From NCBI RefSeq assembly GCF_028389875.1, contig NC_084665.1:18942001-19006000 (forward strand): a stretch of 64,000 nt of DNA, in the 5' to 3' direction. Source of the stretch: Rhea pennata (taxonomy: Eukaryota > Chordata > Aves > Rheiformes > Rheidae). The translations under genes were made by a program, and so were the position numbers. How positions within the stretch are numbered: the first letter of the stretch is position 1; every line of letters starts with the position of its first letter. A model generated the notes under the pieces. That model worked only from the letters and a program-made list of their open reading frames with translations. It had not been told where the DNA came from and did not search any database. This document shows, one piece after another, positions 1 to 12,746 of the stretch.

Positions 1-900
1 GCCCCATCTGCGGGGGGAGAGCAGGGAGCGTGTGGGCGGCTGCGAGCTGGGGCAGCCGCGGCAGGGGAGCCCCGGCGGGAGAGCCGCGCCGCGCCGCGCC
101 GCGCGCGGGGGCAGAGCCGTGGGGCGGCAGGCAGCAGCCTCCGACCCAGCGCCCGGAGCCTGCCCCTCTGCTCTTCCCCCGCCCCACGCCGAGGGGAAAG
201 GCTGCCCCTCCGCGCGGCGCAGGCCCCCCTGCGAGGGGCTGCCGGGCCCCGGGAGCAGCAGCCGCGGCCGTGGGGAGCACAGGGCCCGCGCCCCTGGGCC
301 GCGCGGGGAGCGCAGGAGGCAGAGCTGCCTCCGGGCACCTGCCCTGGGCTCCGGGCTCCGGGCTCCGGGGGCTGCAGCCATCTGCCCCGGGCAGCGCCTC
401 TGCCGGGGAGCAGCGCGCCGGTGCCGAGCGCTGCCGCCGCGCGGGGAGCCGGCGTCTCCCCGCTGCCGCGCGCCGGCTCAGCGTCGCACTGGGCCGGGCG
501 GGCGCCGGCGGCCGTGGCCACCCGGGCGCCGCGGCGGCACATTGTGAGGCGCCGGCGGGGCCGTGGGGCAGGGCCGGGGCGTGGGCCGGGGCCGCGGGCT
601 CCGAGGGGAGTCTCCCCGCCGCCCAGCGCCTCCAGCGCCGCCACGGCACGGTCCCGCCGGCGGTGTGCGAGCGTAGGTGGTGGGGCCGGGCACCGCGGAG
701 GGCTCCCGCCAGGCCCCCTTTGCTCTCCGCTCTGCTCCCCACACGCCCAGCGCCGCCTCCTGCCATGGAGAAGGTCTAGAAGACATGCCCAGAGACGAGG
801 CGCTGCCTCCGCGTGTGCCGTGGTGGCTCCTGGGCGGAGGCAGACGGTGCCTGGGAGAAGGCAGCACAGGGCCTTGGTGCTGGAGGAGCTCCCGCCTTGA
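1..900. promoter_or_regulatory. CpG island, probable promoter/first-exon region of an unidentified gene
   Basis: The first 900 bases are extremely GC-rich and full of CpG, with GC-box-like stretches (for example around 485-600) and no TATA box that I can see. GC falls sharply after about 900 to the level of the rest of the window. Such islands normally mark vertebrate promoters. Long open frames cross it on both strands, but they are alanine/glycine/proline/arginine-rich and match no family I know, so I treat them as composition artefacts. A donor-like GTAGGT sits near 674 on the plus strand. The island starts at or before the window edge, so the transcription start and direction cannot be decided: it could serve a gene running left out of the window, or a plus-strand transcript whose later exons I cannot recognise. 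By mammalian synteny the neighbourhood should hold CAPN13 and GALNT14, but nothing ties the island to either. Confidence 0.75.
346..370 (+). repeat. Three-copy GGGCTCC tandem repeat in the CpG island
   Basis: The 7-base unit GGGCTCC occurs three times head to tail and is followed by GGGG. It is a small GC-rich minisatellite inside the island, prone to slippage and assembly error. Confidence 0.9.
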
Positions 901-3900
901 GCACCTGGCCCCGTGTTGCTGAACACTCCTTAACTACTCTATGCCATAATCCCTGGTTACTTTGCCTTCTTTCACCAGGCCCGCAGTTCCATTCTGCAAG
1001 AGCTGCTCTTTCTGGAGAGGGGATGGCAGGGTAGATAGGGACGTTTTTTCAAAGCAGGTTTACCAACACCCTCCACTTACCCTTGGCAGGAAGGGCCCTT
1101 GCCTGGCAGTAATGCTTGCTGCCAGCTGAGCAGCCAGTAGTGCCTCCAGCCCTGGACCAGGTGTCCCACGTTGGCAGGGGCTCTGGGTGTGGTTTTTGCT
1201 GCCTGGCAGTGACATCTAGAGGCTCTCTGGGTCACATCCTGTCTCCCTCATTCAGCTTACATCCCTTTGACAGCTCCTAGCAAGCACACGCCTGCCGCTT
1301 AGCAAACCCCTGCGAAACCTAGTGTGCTGGCCTGCCAAATGCACACACCACAGGGCATTTCTGCAGCAGCGTGGCCTGACTGTGCTGCCTGTTTAGGGTC
1401 TAAGGGTGAATTATTCTGAGATATAAATTAGAGCTGGTTCCCTTACCTTCCTTCCCCAACGGAAATAGCCTTGTTGTAGCGTTTTGAGGAAGGCATATTG
1501 TCTTGGGGAATCCAAAGATTACAGAGAATCAACCCATGGTGCTCACCTTAGAGACAAACATCCTCATGAGCTGTTGCTAATTAAACAACATACCCAAGGA
1601 AGTATCATTTATTTCCTTTATATACCATATATTACACTTTGTGCCATCCAGCATCTAACCTAATGCTGCCACTGAAACAGCTCTGTGTCAAGGTGTGTAG
1701 TGCAAGATGAAAAACTATTGTGCAACCAGTAGTCTTACGTATTTAAAAACAATGCACTGAAGACAGAGGGTAAATCTGTCAGCTTGACAGCCTGAATGGC
1801 TCAACCATTTGATGCATATATCTCCTGAAGCATTCCTCAAGTCTGAGCTGCAATGCCTACCATGCAGAGAGAAACAGGAGCTATTATTTCCCACACGAGG
1901 CATACTCAAAAGAATATCTATTCCTTAGGTTATATACCTTAGGCTGTGTGAGTCAGCCTAGCAGATCACAAATAATCTTCCAGGCTGAAAGCAGAGTAGG
2001 AGCAGCCTAATGAAGTGGCCCTCCCACAACTCAAAGAAGATTTTGGTGAAGAGCAGGACTGGCTCTTGCCCATCCTGTCAGACGTGTTACACCTGGAAAC
2101 ATCCAAGAAAAAAAATCAGGCTTTCCCTGAGATCTAAAATCTCCAGATGACAAAATTGTTCCTTGGGAGACAAGGGTGATAGGAGCTCTCAAGAGGATGA
2201 GAGCAACCAGGCAGAGAGCAAGGCAATGCAGGAGCAGCATGGTAATGCAGACACCTGCCACATCCATTCCTCTGAAATGTATGGTCCCTCGCAGTGCCTC
2301 AGAGAAGCACAAGGTATCTCACTGGCTGTTAGAGGTGAGATTAGGGGCTCTCAATCCAAGTTCCACTGATGAATGCAACCCCCTCTCCCCCCCCCAAAAA
2401 AAGTAAAAAGTAAAGCATATAGCAGCAAGAAAAGCATTCAAGCACCCCAGCCTTCCTCACGTGTTTGGCATCACTCTCATGGCATGCTATCTGGGAGTTC
2501 AGGGCTGGGGGTGGGGGGAGGACAAGCTGCTGTAAAGGTGGTCTTGAAAGATCTGGGGGGTGAGGAGGGCGAGGGAGCATGGAGAGGCTTGTCCCCAGAC
2601 CTCCCTACCACCACTTCTTCCTCTCACTATAATTTTTCCAGATGGGAGCACCTGGCTCTAGGGCTGTGAGACCAGTGCATCTCACAGATGTTAAATTCAC
2701 ATTTGAAGGAGAGCAGATGCAACAGGTCAGGCCAGAGAGCCAAGCCCCCCACCTCCTGCCCACAGCCATGCCGGGGCCAGGAGCCCGGACAGAGGCAGGC
2801 TCTGCTGCACATGTCCCAGCCTTATTGCCAAAGGCCTCCTGGGGAGAGGTGGTGAGAGAGGAGAGCCATCACTGTCAGAGATTTCAGAGAGCCTCCCCTG
2901 CCTACCACGGTGTTTTATATACCCCTAGCTTCTGCTTGTTCCTTTTGTTTGGCTGAAAGAGAGAAATTAGACTGTACAGATAGCTCCTAGTCTCCGTGCA
3001 GGGAACAACACAGAGATTAAAGGTGGGCACTGCTGCAGCATAAACCTCAGATTTCACAGTCCAAAGAAACCTTCTGAGGGGCAGAAGTTACACCGTCAGC
3101 CCTGGAGCAGGAAGGTGCTCGATTTGCTAGCGGTGTGTATGATCACCAGATATAAAAGAAGTCATTAATCTACAGAGCTGCTAATGTGGGTTTTTCTCCC
3201 AGATTAGCACCCCACACTCTCTGGACCGCAGAGGTTACAATAAATGTGGGGAGGAATTCTTAGCTTGTCTTGATTTTATGGCTGAATTTCAAGAAGCAGG
3301 GTTAGAGGAAAATAATGTGAGTGCTAATTAGAAAGCATCCAAGTTTTTCTTCTTCTTCATCCTTTTTTTCTCCTCTCTTTCTCTCTTAGGAATTGTCATG
3401 AAACATTTCCTTTCTTTATTATATCTAATGAAAACCAAGAGATTTCCCCATACACACACATACACTGGAAAAACTGAACAGTTTCAAGCTTATAGAGCAA
3501 AACGTAATACTTCAAAAATGAAGAACAACCTCAGTAATGACCAGCACAATGTTAAGCTGTGCTCCTTGGAAATCAAAGTTAGAAGACACCCCAGAGACCT
3601 GGTCCAAAGGCCATGGATGTCATTGGTTTTCCTTGGGGTCCCTTGGCTAATATCTGCCAAGCCAGCTGGAGGAGTGGTAGGAAGCCTGGCTGCAGGCAGC
3701 CTGCAGGGTGGGACTTCTGGGCAACATCTGTTGCCATGTGCATGACCTCAGGAAAGCCACACTGAAATCCTGATCTTTTAGAAACACTGATTTTCTTGAC
3801 ACCACTTAAGTCAACAGCAGCTGTAGGGCTTTGCATGTGACCTGTCACTTCAGCTTTTGATTTGCAACAGGTACAGTAAGAGTACCTGGGTCCCCACAAG

Positions 3901-6900
3901 CATTGAAGGAAGGTGCTTGAAAGTTAAATTACGGCTATTTATAAAACACTTTGTGAGCCTCCACAGAAAGGCCAGACAAAACTTCATACTAAGTGTTATT
4001 GTTTCTGTATCATCTATTATTTGATTACTCATTAAAGGCAGCACAGAGGATTTTGGACTTTTAAGTGTTTTTGGTAACATTCAGCATTTCAAACAGCTCA
4101 TTTGGGTGTTGGATCCCAGCAGTAAGGGGAATGATGTTATTTCATCTTCTCAGAAGGTGGCATCAGAAAGTCTCCCTGAACTTTGGTGGGACAGGAGGCC
4201 ACCCCACCTGGAGGCTCTTATAAAGAATCAGGCACATGTACAATGAGGCAAAGGCAGCAGTTTCTGTGCCATACGCAGAGGCTGCTGTGAAAGTGCACAA
4301 GGCAAGCACCCATCCCAAGCAATACGGGCGCTTACCCCTGATCCCAGACTCAGTGCCTGCAGAGCCACTCCTGCAGGTCTCTGCATCTTGCTGTAATCAA
4401 ATCACAAGCACTTTGGATGGTCTGTTTGCACACTTCGTGTTAGACTAGCACAGGGGAGGTATGAGACCACAGATGAACGTTTGCCAGCATTTTGTCTAGG
4501 AAGCATCTCAGGCCTTTGGCATGGCAGGAATGGGGACTCATCTGTTAGCACGATGCAGGGAGTTCAAGCAATGAAGGGGAAGGTGGCTTGCACACATCCC
4601 GGGGCGAGGAATGGCAGACGGCCAGCCTAGCACTCACTCCTCACCAGCACCTTCATTGGAGCATCTCCCAGCACCTGCAAAACAAGAGGAGAACCATGAT
4701 TCCTAGAAATGCACAATTCTTAGCATACCAAATAAAATCAGCATTATTCTGATTGAGACCACCAAAAATCTGCTGTGAGTGCCTTCAAAATACCCAGCAT
4801 CTATGTAAGACCTCAGTAGTAGTAACTCACCATTGGGTAGTAATGCTAGTAACACAAACCTGAGTCACCTTATCAACAGAAAAAGTATGTTTTCTACAAG
4901 CTCGGTCTTTGCTCCAGATGTTAGTGGAGCTAATATGATGGTGGATTTAAGAAACTCCATCTCCCTACATGCATTAATACAACTTACCTGACAATTTTAT
5001 GCTAAGAAATGCTGGGAAACAGTATTTTCTGCTTAGCTCTTTCAGCAGGCCACGGATCCAGCCCTCTTGTTTAATGTCCATTCAATGCAAACAATTCCTA
5101 CAAAGGGAATGCATCTGTTATCATTCATCTTTCTGCTCAGACATGAAGACATGACATTTCAAGCATTTTTTTCAATTAAGGTAGATGCTTTTAAAAACAA
5201 AAAGTTCAGAGCATGGGATAGAGGACTTTTGTATCCATTAAACAGCATATTTATAAAAATCATTTCTGTTTTTTACACTGGTGCAATTTCACTTGCAGGT
5301 GTTATTATTTACCTCCTCCTCAAGGGTGGGACAGTGTCATGGCATGCTGCCGGACACTAGTCACATCCAAGAGGCAACCTGCTCAGCAAACAGCATTGCT
5401 TTACTGAGCTCAAAGTGCCCCACTGCAGAAGACGACAGCCAAACCTGTTTGCAAAGTTAGTGAAAGGTTCAAGAAACTCTTTTGTGTCCTGCAGATGCAT
5501 CACTCCTGAGCCTCCAGGACATGCTCTCCATGCTGCTGAGCCTGTAGGGGATTGGCACATATTCCCTGTGATCTACATCAGAGGGATTTGTGAGTCACAT
5601 ATAAAAAAAATAATTTCTCTAATGAACAAACTGCTATTACTGAAATCACATTTTTTTCTTCCTGTGAGATACGAAGCAAGAATTTCTGGCTATTTCAATA
5701 TAATAATGTACTTCCAGTATAGCATTAACAAAAAATTACTGGCATAAAGCTTTTATACTGATATTCATGGCTTTCAAGGCACTTTATAAATGAATTGCTT
5801 CTCTTATGCAGATGGGAAAACTGAGGCATAAAAGAGTTATTTCCTTCTCTTTTCACCTAAGAAGTCATTAGTACAGCAAGCAAGCAAAATCAGGGCCAGG
5901 ATTTCTAAAACTTCATAGAACTTTTGACAGAGCAACTTGAGAGTCTTTAGAAAGACCTGACATTCAAGTGTGGTAGGAAGTCAGAAGCAGAAATTTTTGA
6001 ATTTTTGGGTCAAGATCAGGTTCTTTTTTTTTTTTTTTTTTTTTTTTATACGAGATATGCTCTGATTAGATAAGGATTTCATTAATCCAGGGACATGTTA
6101 TGTCATACATAATACAGGAGTTCAAGACTCCCTGAGCACAATGTTCTCTTCTGGCGTGTGGTTATGAATCTGTGAAATCTTGATGGGTGATGGTAATAGC
6201 TACCTGGACAGCGGCAGTCTCTGGGGAAGGGAGCAATCCTCTCCAGGCACAGTTCACATAGGTGGCAAAGATACACTGGTAGTATGGACAGAAAAGCCAT
6301 CACAACACCCTAGTACTAAGCCAGTCAAGTGCTGCTTACTGACACAGTCAGTGCTGATTGTCATAAATATTTGAATAAATGTTCATAAACTACTTTTGGC
6401 AATCCAGTTGTGCCCATTCTTTGGAGAAGCAGACCAGATCTTCTTTCTGCAAAACAAACTAACTTTTTTACCCTTCACTTGTAAAATGGGCAGATTCAAT
6501 AAGAACAGACAAACAACACAGATGTAAGACTCCTCTATTGCTTACATGGAAATGCTCCCATGAGATTAATCATGTATTAACTTATGATTTAGATGTGTAT
6601 TTTAACCACCCAATTGCCAGTGAAAAGAAATGTCTCATTATATAGTATATTAACTCCTGCTAAATGTTATTTCTCCTGCTCTCACCTCTGGAAAATTTAA
6701 ACATAGAATCTTCAGCTGAAATGACTGTTTAAATAAGTTTCTTTCTACTAATCTCTAAATAATAGCCTGTTTATGCAGTAGAAGAAACCTCTAGTAGTTT
6801 CAGACATGTTCTGCAGATGGCAGGATTGAACTGCAGACTTGTTCTGAACTCCAAAACACATTTGCTCTCAAAACCAGCAAACAGAAAGCTCTCAACAAGG

Positions 6901-7059
6901 AGACAAAGATACACACAGCATGTTGTGAGGGTGACCTGCAAAATAACGTGCTTTGGAGATTTTGAAAAACTCTTTTTGCAAAATAGCTTCTATTTCTCCA
7001 CAAACAGAGAGGCTTACAGCCAGCATTGCCAGCCCTCGGATTGCACTGGGGATGCTGTG
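901..7059. other. Non-coding stretch downstream of the CpG island
   Basis: I see no convincing exon here. All open frames are short and unlike known proteins. A strong acceptor-like site, a long pyrimidine tract ending in TTAG at about 3389, precedes GAATTGTC on the plus strand, but no open, recognisable exon follows. The stretch also has purine/pyrimidine-biased sequence around 2380-2580 and a poly-T run at 6024-6047. The rest looks like ordinary intergenic or intronic bird DNA. Confidence 0.6.
6024..6047 (+). repeat. Poly-T tract (24 T)
   Basis: An uninterrupted run of 24 T. I see no retroposed body on the A-tail side that would make it the tail of a processed copy, so I call it a mononucleotide repeat. 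Confidence 0.9.
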
Positions 7060-7215
7060 CCTTCCCTCCTCCACCTGTCAAAGGTACAGAGAACAGCAAC
7101 CACGAAAATCAAAGGTTCTGGGTAGCTTTGTGTTGAGGACTACCTGAATAGACTAAGATTCCTTAGCCTGGAAAAGAGATGACTACCAGGAGGATGAGGA
7201 GAAGTGATGGGGCAG
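7060..7215 (+). mobile_element. Old, degraded CR1-like LINE fragment
   Basis: The stretch keeps the order of a CR1 3' region: a segment like 'cagagaacagcaaccacgaa', then 'ccttagcctggaaaagagat', then a GA-rich block like the usual 'gaggaga' part. The terminal octamers and the ORF2 C-terminal coding part are absent or too diverged to see. It appears clearly older than the copies at 12.75 and 34.2 kb. The limits are approximate and the assignment rests on pattern memory, not an alignment. Confidence 0.5.
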
Positions 7216-7785
7216 AGCAGATGCACAAGAAACCAGACCGACCAGAAATCAGACCAACCTGGCAAACCTAACCTCCAGCAGGTGCCCCTTCTGGAGTTAC
7301 AAGATATGCATTAGCTCCTTTCTCCAAACTTATTTTCTTTGAGAAAAAAAAAACAGTTCTTTTCCTCTTCTTTTTAATTAAGCTTAATTGACAAGATGGG
7401 AATGGCCCTTATTTGTAGACACTGCTTGGTCACATCCAATTTCCTGTTTCTTGTTTAAGCAGCAGTCAGCGCTCAGCCATCAGCACAGTGGGATGATGGC
7501 AGCAGCATCTGCTAAAGCCAACAGAAGAGGAACCACTGCATCCCACTGCATCTCATCACTACGCTACGCCTGGGAAGTGTGCAGTTGGCTAGCTAGTAAC
7601 ACAGGTTTATTTTTCTGACATGCTAATGCTCTGGTATTACTACTTATTAGCAAGTGGATAACATGAAATGCTGATCATTAATTAGGCAAGTCCATTGGCT
7701 TCTTGGCATCAGCTAAAGAGCCTCTTAAATTATTTCTGAGGATTCGATGCTTAGGCTTTGGCTTGCTGGCTGACGTGTTTATCCC

Positions 7786-7798
7786 GGGGGGGGGGGGG
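7786..7798 (+). repeat. 13-G homopolymer
   Basis: An uninterrupted run of 13 G directly after CCC. It can fold into G-rich structures and is a likely site of length error in sequencing. Confidence 0.9.
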
Positions 7799-10700
7799 AG
7801 GCTTGTGTTCTTGGCTGCAGATACAGTCACAGTTTCACAAAGTTACAGGGTTTGATATTCCTGAATTTGGCCAGGCACAAATATGAATAAAGAATTGTTT
7901 AAAGTTTCAGGTAAGAACCATGCTGAGATGACACGTGTTTAACACCATGTTGTCTACATGGCCTTTGCAGGTAAAGCTGCAACTCTTCTGTTAGCAGGAA
8001 GGCACGTCTCAGCACTTGAACTTGAAAAACCTGGAAGTTGCTATTTGTGATGACATTCAGTGAAGGGCATCACTCTGGCAGGAGGCAAAATGGGCATCCA
8101 TTAACCAGAAATTAAATGAAATTCTTTGGCTTGTGCAAAGGATTAGTCTGGAGATCAGAGAGATGAGATGTTGGTCGTAGCCTTCGAATATAGTGGTGTA
8201 TTCATATTTCCTTGGGAATATGGTTCATATACAGTAAAAATGCTGTGATATCTAATCACAAAAGTGCTTTTAGATGTGAAATGGAGCAAATGCTTATGTG
8301 ATATACTGATAGATTACTTGGCACTATTTTTTTTCCACTGTTCAGTGAAAAGGTCTATTAAGATGAAAACAACTACTGTTTGTTAGTTAATTACTACAGG
8401 AAAAATAATATCTATGCATGTTTCTGATCATTTTGGCTCGGTAAAGTTATGCTGACCGAATAAACTATTCATCACATTTTGTCCTGTTGATAAATGAGGA
8501 AAAGTCACATGGATATTGTATAGTCACAAAGAACAGCAGCTCTGATTCACGTTTATGCTATGGCCTGGTTCGCTGCTCTGGCATGAGTAAGAGCTGTTCA
8601 TACTTCGCATCCCACCACAGACTCAGTGGCAAAGGGCTCTTGATGCAAATGCAAACCAGGACAAACAGATGCATTTTCTTCCTTCTCAAATATTGCTGTG
8701 CAGAGGCTAGTTATTCACCCCACACAGACAGGAAGAGGTGACCCATCTGAACCCTGGCCTTGGCTTTCCACATGGGAAGAGGATCAGCCTGACCCTATGT
8801 GGGGTCCATGTAAGCACACTGAATGATGGGGACAAGGAGACCAGAATTTTTCCGTCTGAAGCATGCATCGGTCTGTCTCCAGATCCTTTGTAATCTCCAT
8901 GCCCAGGGCTGATTTTTGTTTATCCTAAATTTGATCAAAGTCTGTGTGTAATCTTTTCTTAGGGTGGGGCAGTATAATTCCATTTATTGAACTACTTTTT
9001 CATAATTTCATTTGCCTGCAGCTAGCTCTCTAATCTGCCTTTCCCCAAATCTCTCACAATCATGCTGGATTCCATTCACAGCCACAGAGGTAGGGAGGGG
9101 GGCCCAGTAGGGCAGCCAGGTACACACATGTGTGTGCATGCCCGTGAATGAAAACACAGCTTTTAGCACTGCTTGTCCTGGTCAGCATCTACCTCCAGAG
9201 CTTCATCCTGCCTCCAGTTTCCAGTGGCTCAGATCCATGCAATGATGTAGACCTGCCATTCCAGAGTTTGTCATTCTTCCTCAAAAGAGCTGTGAGAAAA
9301 TGGTTTTCTCCCTACCTCTCCCTGCGGGTGAGGTATTTTCACACAGTAAGAGGTGGAGCAGGGCCTGGGAATGGCCATGACTCAGAGTGCAGTGCCTCCA
9401 CTTCCTTGCCTTGTCCTGTTGCACTGCACCGAGGCTTGCCCTTTGGCACCAGTGGGACCAAATCACAGGAAGTTGTTGCACCTTCAGGCAAGGTTATAGC
9501 TGTTTGTCTGCATCACTTCAAGACAGGGAGTCTCAAAGCTGCAAGGTCCAAATATGGCTTGGGTATCTCTGGCCCTTCCCCTTATGATCTTGCATAAATT
9601 GATGTTCAGCAAAGATTACCTAAGACCTCTGGTAGTACCACACTCTGCACGTCCTACACTGGCTGTTTCTTCCACTCTGAAAAGTAGATGAGGTATCTGA
9701 CCTTGTTCTTTGCTTCCATCTTTGGCCACAGTGGTGCCTGAGCAAATACACCAAGAACAATATCCTGTGGGGTTGGGGCTTTGGCTAGGTGCTAATACAT
9801 AATATTTGCTTCACAATTATTTTTGTTGCTTTTTTAAATGAAAAACAGGGGACTAGATGATAGAGGGGGACTGGATCTCAGTAGAAATTCTGATAGCAAC
9901 GTTAAAATAAACAGCTTGTCAACACTGAAAAAATGAATCACAAAAGTCACTTAGAGGAAAAAAACAGAAAAAAGATCCATAATTTTCAGAAGTAAATGAT
10001 TCCTCTTGTGAATTTGAAATGCCTTTTTAAAGTCCATTTTTGATTGCATTAGAAATCAAAGTCAAAATCAAAGCAAAGTAAGCTGGATTATGCCATAAAT
10101 TCTGCAAATGTTTCTGTAAATGGGGAATTTGGACATTTTCAGATTCTAATGCAGGAACAGAAAAATTTTGGGCTTCTGTAATTCTCTAGAAGTTCATCTT
10201 CCCATAGTTTACTTAGCTCTTCTTGAAGGAAGAGAGATATGGACTGCAGAGTGAGTGCACACCGTAGGAACTGGTGGTGAAATGCCCCTTTTTAAAAAGG
10301 TTTGAGGGAGGTCAGAGATTCTTCTAGCTAACCTGCTTCCAAAACTTCCAAACAGGGACAAAGCCCTTTCCACCAGCTCACCTGCAATACTTGGCTCTGC
10401 TGCATCAGATGAGGTCTTTCATCTTAAACTCCCTCCTGGTCTGCAAGTAGGATGGCAAAAAGATGAATTTGTGTCTCAGTAGGCATGTCCTCAGCCTCAC
10501 ATGGCTACCATGGCACATATTCCATTGCTTTATATATACAACTTGCTACAGCTGTATGTTACCCCTTTTTTCACCCAAAGGAGCTGAATTAGACAACTTT
10601 GCAATGTCTCGCAATTGATGTGAAAGAGTTTAGAAGTCAGTGCTAACTCTCTCCTGGCATCTTCACCCCAACAGACTCGAGAGTCCCATCTCTCTTTCTT

Positions 10701-11432
10701 CTACTACTACATACAATTGTCCCCTAAAAGCTACAGTAGTCTCATGCCTTTGGACCACAGGACTAACTTAGTTATAGCCCACTTAGAGATCACTTTGTTC
10801 ACATCTGAGTTGCTTTCAGGACCCAGCTGGGATGTGGCAGAATTTCAAGCTTGGAACAGCACTGTTCCTCTTGGCTGAGGTCCACATAATTTAGATTGTC
10901 CACTGCAAAGAACTGCTTTGCCTTCCTGACTCACAATTTGGTTCCTAATGCAATCTAAACAACAAGCATCACTTGAAGCAGCTTTCACTCGATTAAGACA
11001 GCATAACAACCTTTGCCCCAAAACATGCTTGAGTGTTTTTGAACAGCATAATGAAAACTCTAAAGAACAAGGCAGAGGAGGAGCTGATGTTACAACTGCC
11101 CTGAGAGACACTTAGCTTAACTTCTTTATTGATCTTCCCTGAAAACTAAGTACAATGGGAAAAAGGTTAAGCTAAATAGACGATAAACATGAAAGATTTC
11201 TTACACTTGAAAAGTGAGACTACAATGTTTAGAGAAGACATTTTTGTGTTATATCTCAATAAAATTACAGTGTCCAAACTCATCTTGGATTTCTCATTGG
11301 ATTAGCTCACAGGTGTGATTTACCATAATATAAAACACACCCTTCTTCACACTGAATCCCAGGGAGGTTGAAGTCCATCTCCCAGCTGTCTCTGTAGGAA
11401 GATACAGATCAGGTTCCAATTAAAATGGGATT

Positions 11433-11494
11433 GAGAAGGTGCATGTAGGGCTGGACATGGGAGAAGGTGCATGTGGGGCAGTCAGGGCTGGACT
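11433..11494 (+). repeat. Short tandem duplication (about 28-34 bp unit)
   Basis: The words 'gagaaggtgcatgt' and 'gggctggac' occur in the same order twice, first at 11433-11456 and again from 11461. The second copy has one substitution and a few extra bases. This is a simple local duplication with no sign of function. Confidence 0.8.
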
Positions 11495-12746
11495 TCAGCT
11501 CTGTGCTGTTCTCAGGAGTTTTGGTCCTGCACAGCAAACCAGTCTTTCAGGTTTTCATTAACTTTGGTCTACTCTGGACTAGGACTAGTTTCCTATTTGT
11601 CATCTGTCTCCAAATCAAAATCTTAAGATTGTCAGATAAAAAATCTATCCAGCTCTGCTCAGATATCAAACTGTAAGTCCTAGATTACAGGTATGTGTCA
11701 CTTCCCAGAAGTAGGAGCAAGGAGACAGACAGACACCCCCCAGCCCATATGCTTTTGTGCTACTGCTTATATGTTATACTTCTAGATTCCTGAAGCTTTG
11801 CCTATGAAAGTGGTTGCATATCTTTGCTTCAGAAAAGATAGAAGGAGCTAGAAGGAGTGGAAAACATTTGGTTTGGATCAAATCAGTACTGACATAGACC
11901 TGTGACTATCATCAGGCTGAACCTTTTCACTGTGCTTATTGCCCTCATCTGAGCTCCAGCCAGGACTGAAACAACATTATTGAACTATCATGAAAAATTG
12001 TAATGACATTCCCAAAGCATGTGTTGCTCTGTGAAGCTGTTTGGATGATTTAGATAAGGATGCAGCATTTTGTCTGCTTGTTTGAATCAACTCAGCAAAC
12101 CTTAGAGATCAGTTATCCCTATAAAGAAGTTGGCCTCTCTTGTGCCCTGCAGAAGATTGGTGCTTCACTGAGAAGCAGTTCATCCAACTTCCTTCTGCTG
12201 TCCCCTTTTAAATGCAGAAAGCAAACAGCATTTGTCAACTCTATTTGTTTTGTTTCAAATAGAGCTTAAGGGTTTTTTTTTTTTCTCATATAGGCTTTTC
12301 CTTTTCTTTTATGATGGTGTAGTCTTCATTCTCAGCTGCCACAACCTGAGCTAACAATGGAAGGAAAGGACACTGCACCTCTTTTCAAATAGCACAGCTA
12401 CAGCTTTGCATTTTTGAAACTTTAGGACCTAGGGAATGAGAAATGTCAGTATTACCATATTGTTTTCCTTGGGTAATATTGAAATCCTCCAGCTGTCAGG
12501 GTAATTTAAAGCCAAAAAAGAAATCAAATTTAATCACAATTTTGTAATCTTTCTTTTTTGTCTTTCACAGATGAAGATCTCCCTGCTATTGCAAAAACAT
12601 TGATTTGTTAGAGTTGCATTCCCTGGTGTGAACGTTTCCTTGTTTCAAGAAGAAGTGTCCGAGGCTCTGGAGTCAGATCCAAAGATTGGATCTGTCTGAA
12701 TTATGTCAGATTAAAGTTTCTACTTTAGACCATTTCCCTTTTCAGC

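Larger units (their letters stand above)
7216..12746. other. Non-coding stretch between two CR1 fragments
   Basis: No recognisable gene. It contains a 13-G run at 7786-7798, an alternating purine-pyrimidine palindrome at 9122-9135, a signal-peptide-like open frame at 9148 (see findings), a 28-34-base tandem duplication at 11433-11494 and a 9-bp perfect hairpin at 12674-12694 with a 3-base loop. The sequence around 7620-7760 is AT-rich with ATTAATTA-like words and could be a conserved element, but this cannot be told from one genome. Confidence 0.6.

Noticed and set aside
30..779. A 249-codon frame in the CpG island, with a second 171-codon frame overlapping it
   Set aside because: Alanine/glycine/proline/arginine-rich in every frame, no domain, and long frames on both strands: the expected effect of very high GC, where stop codons are rare.
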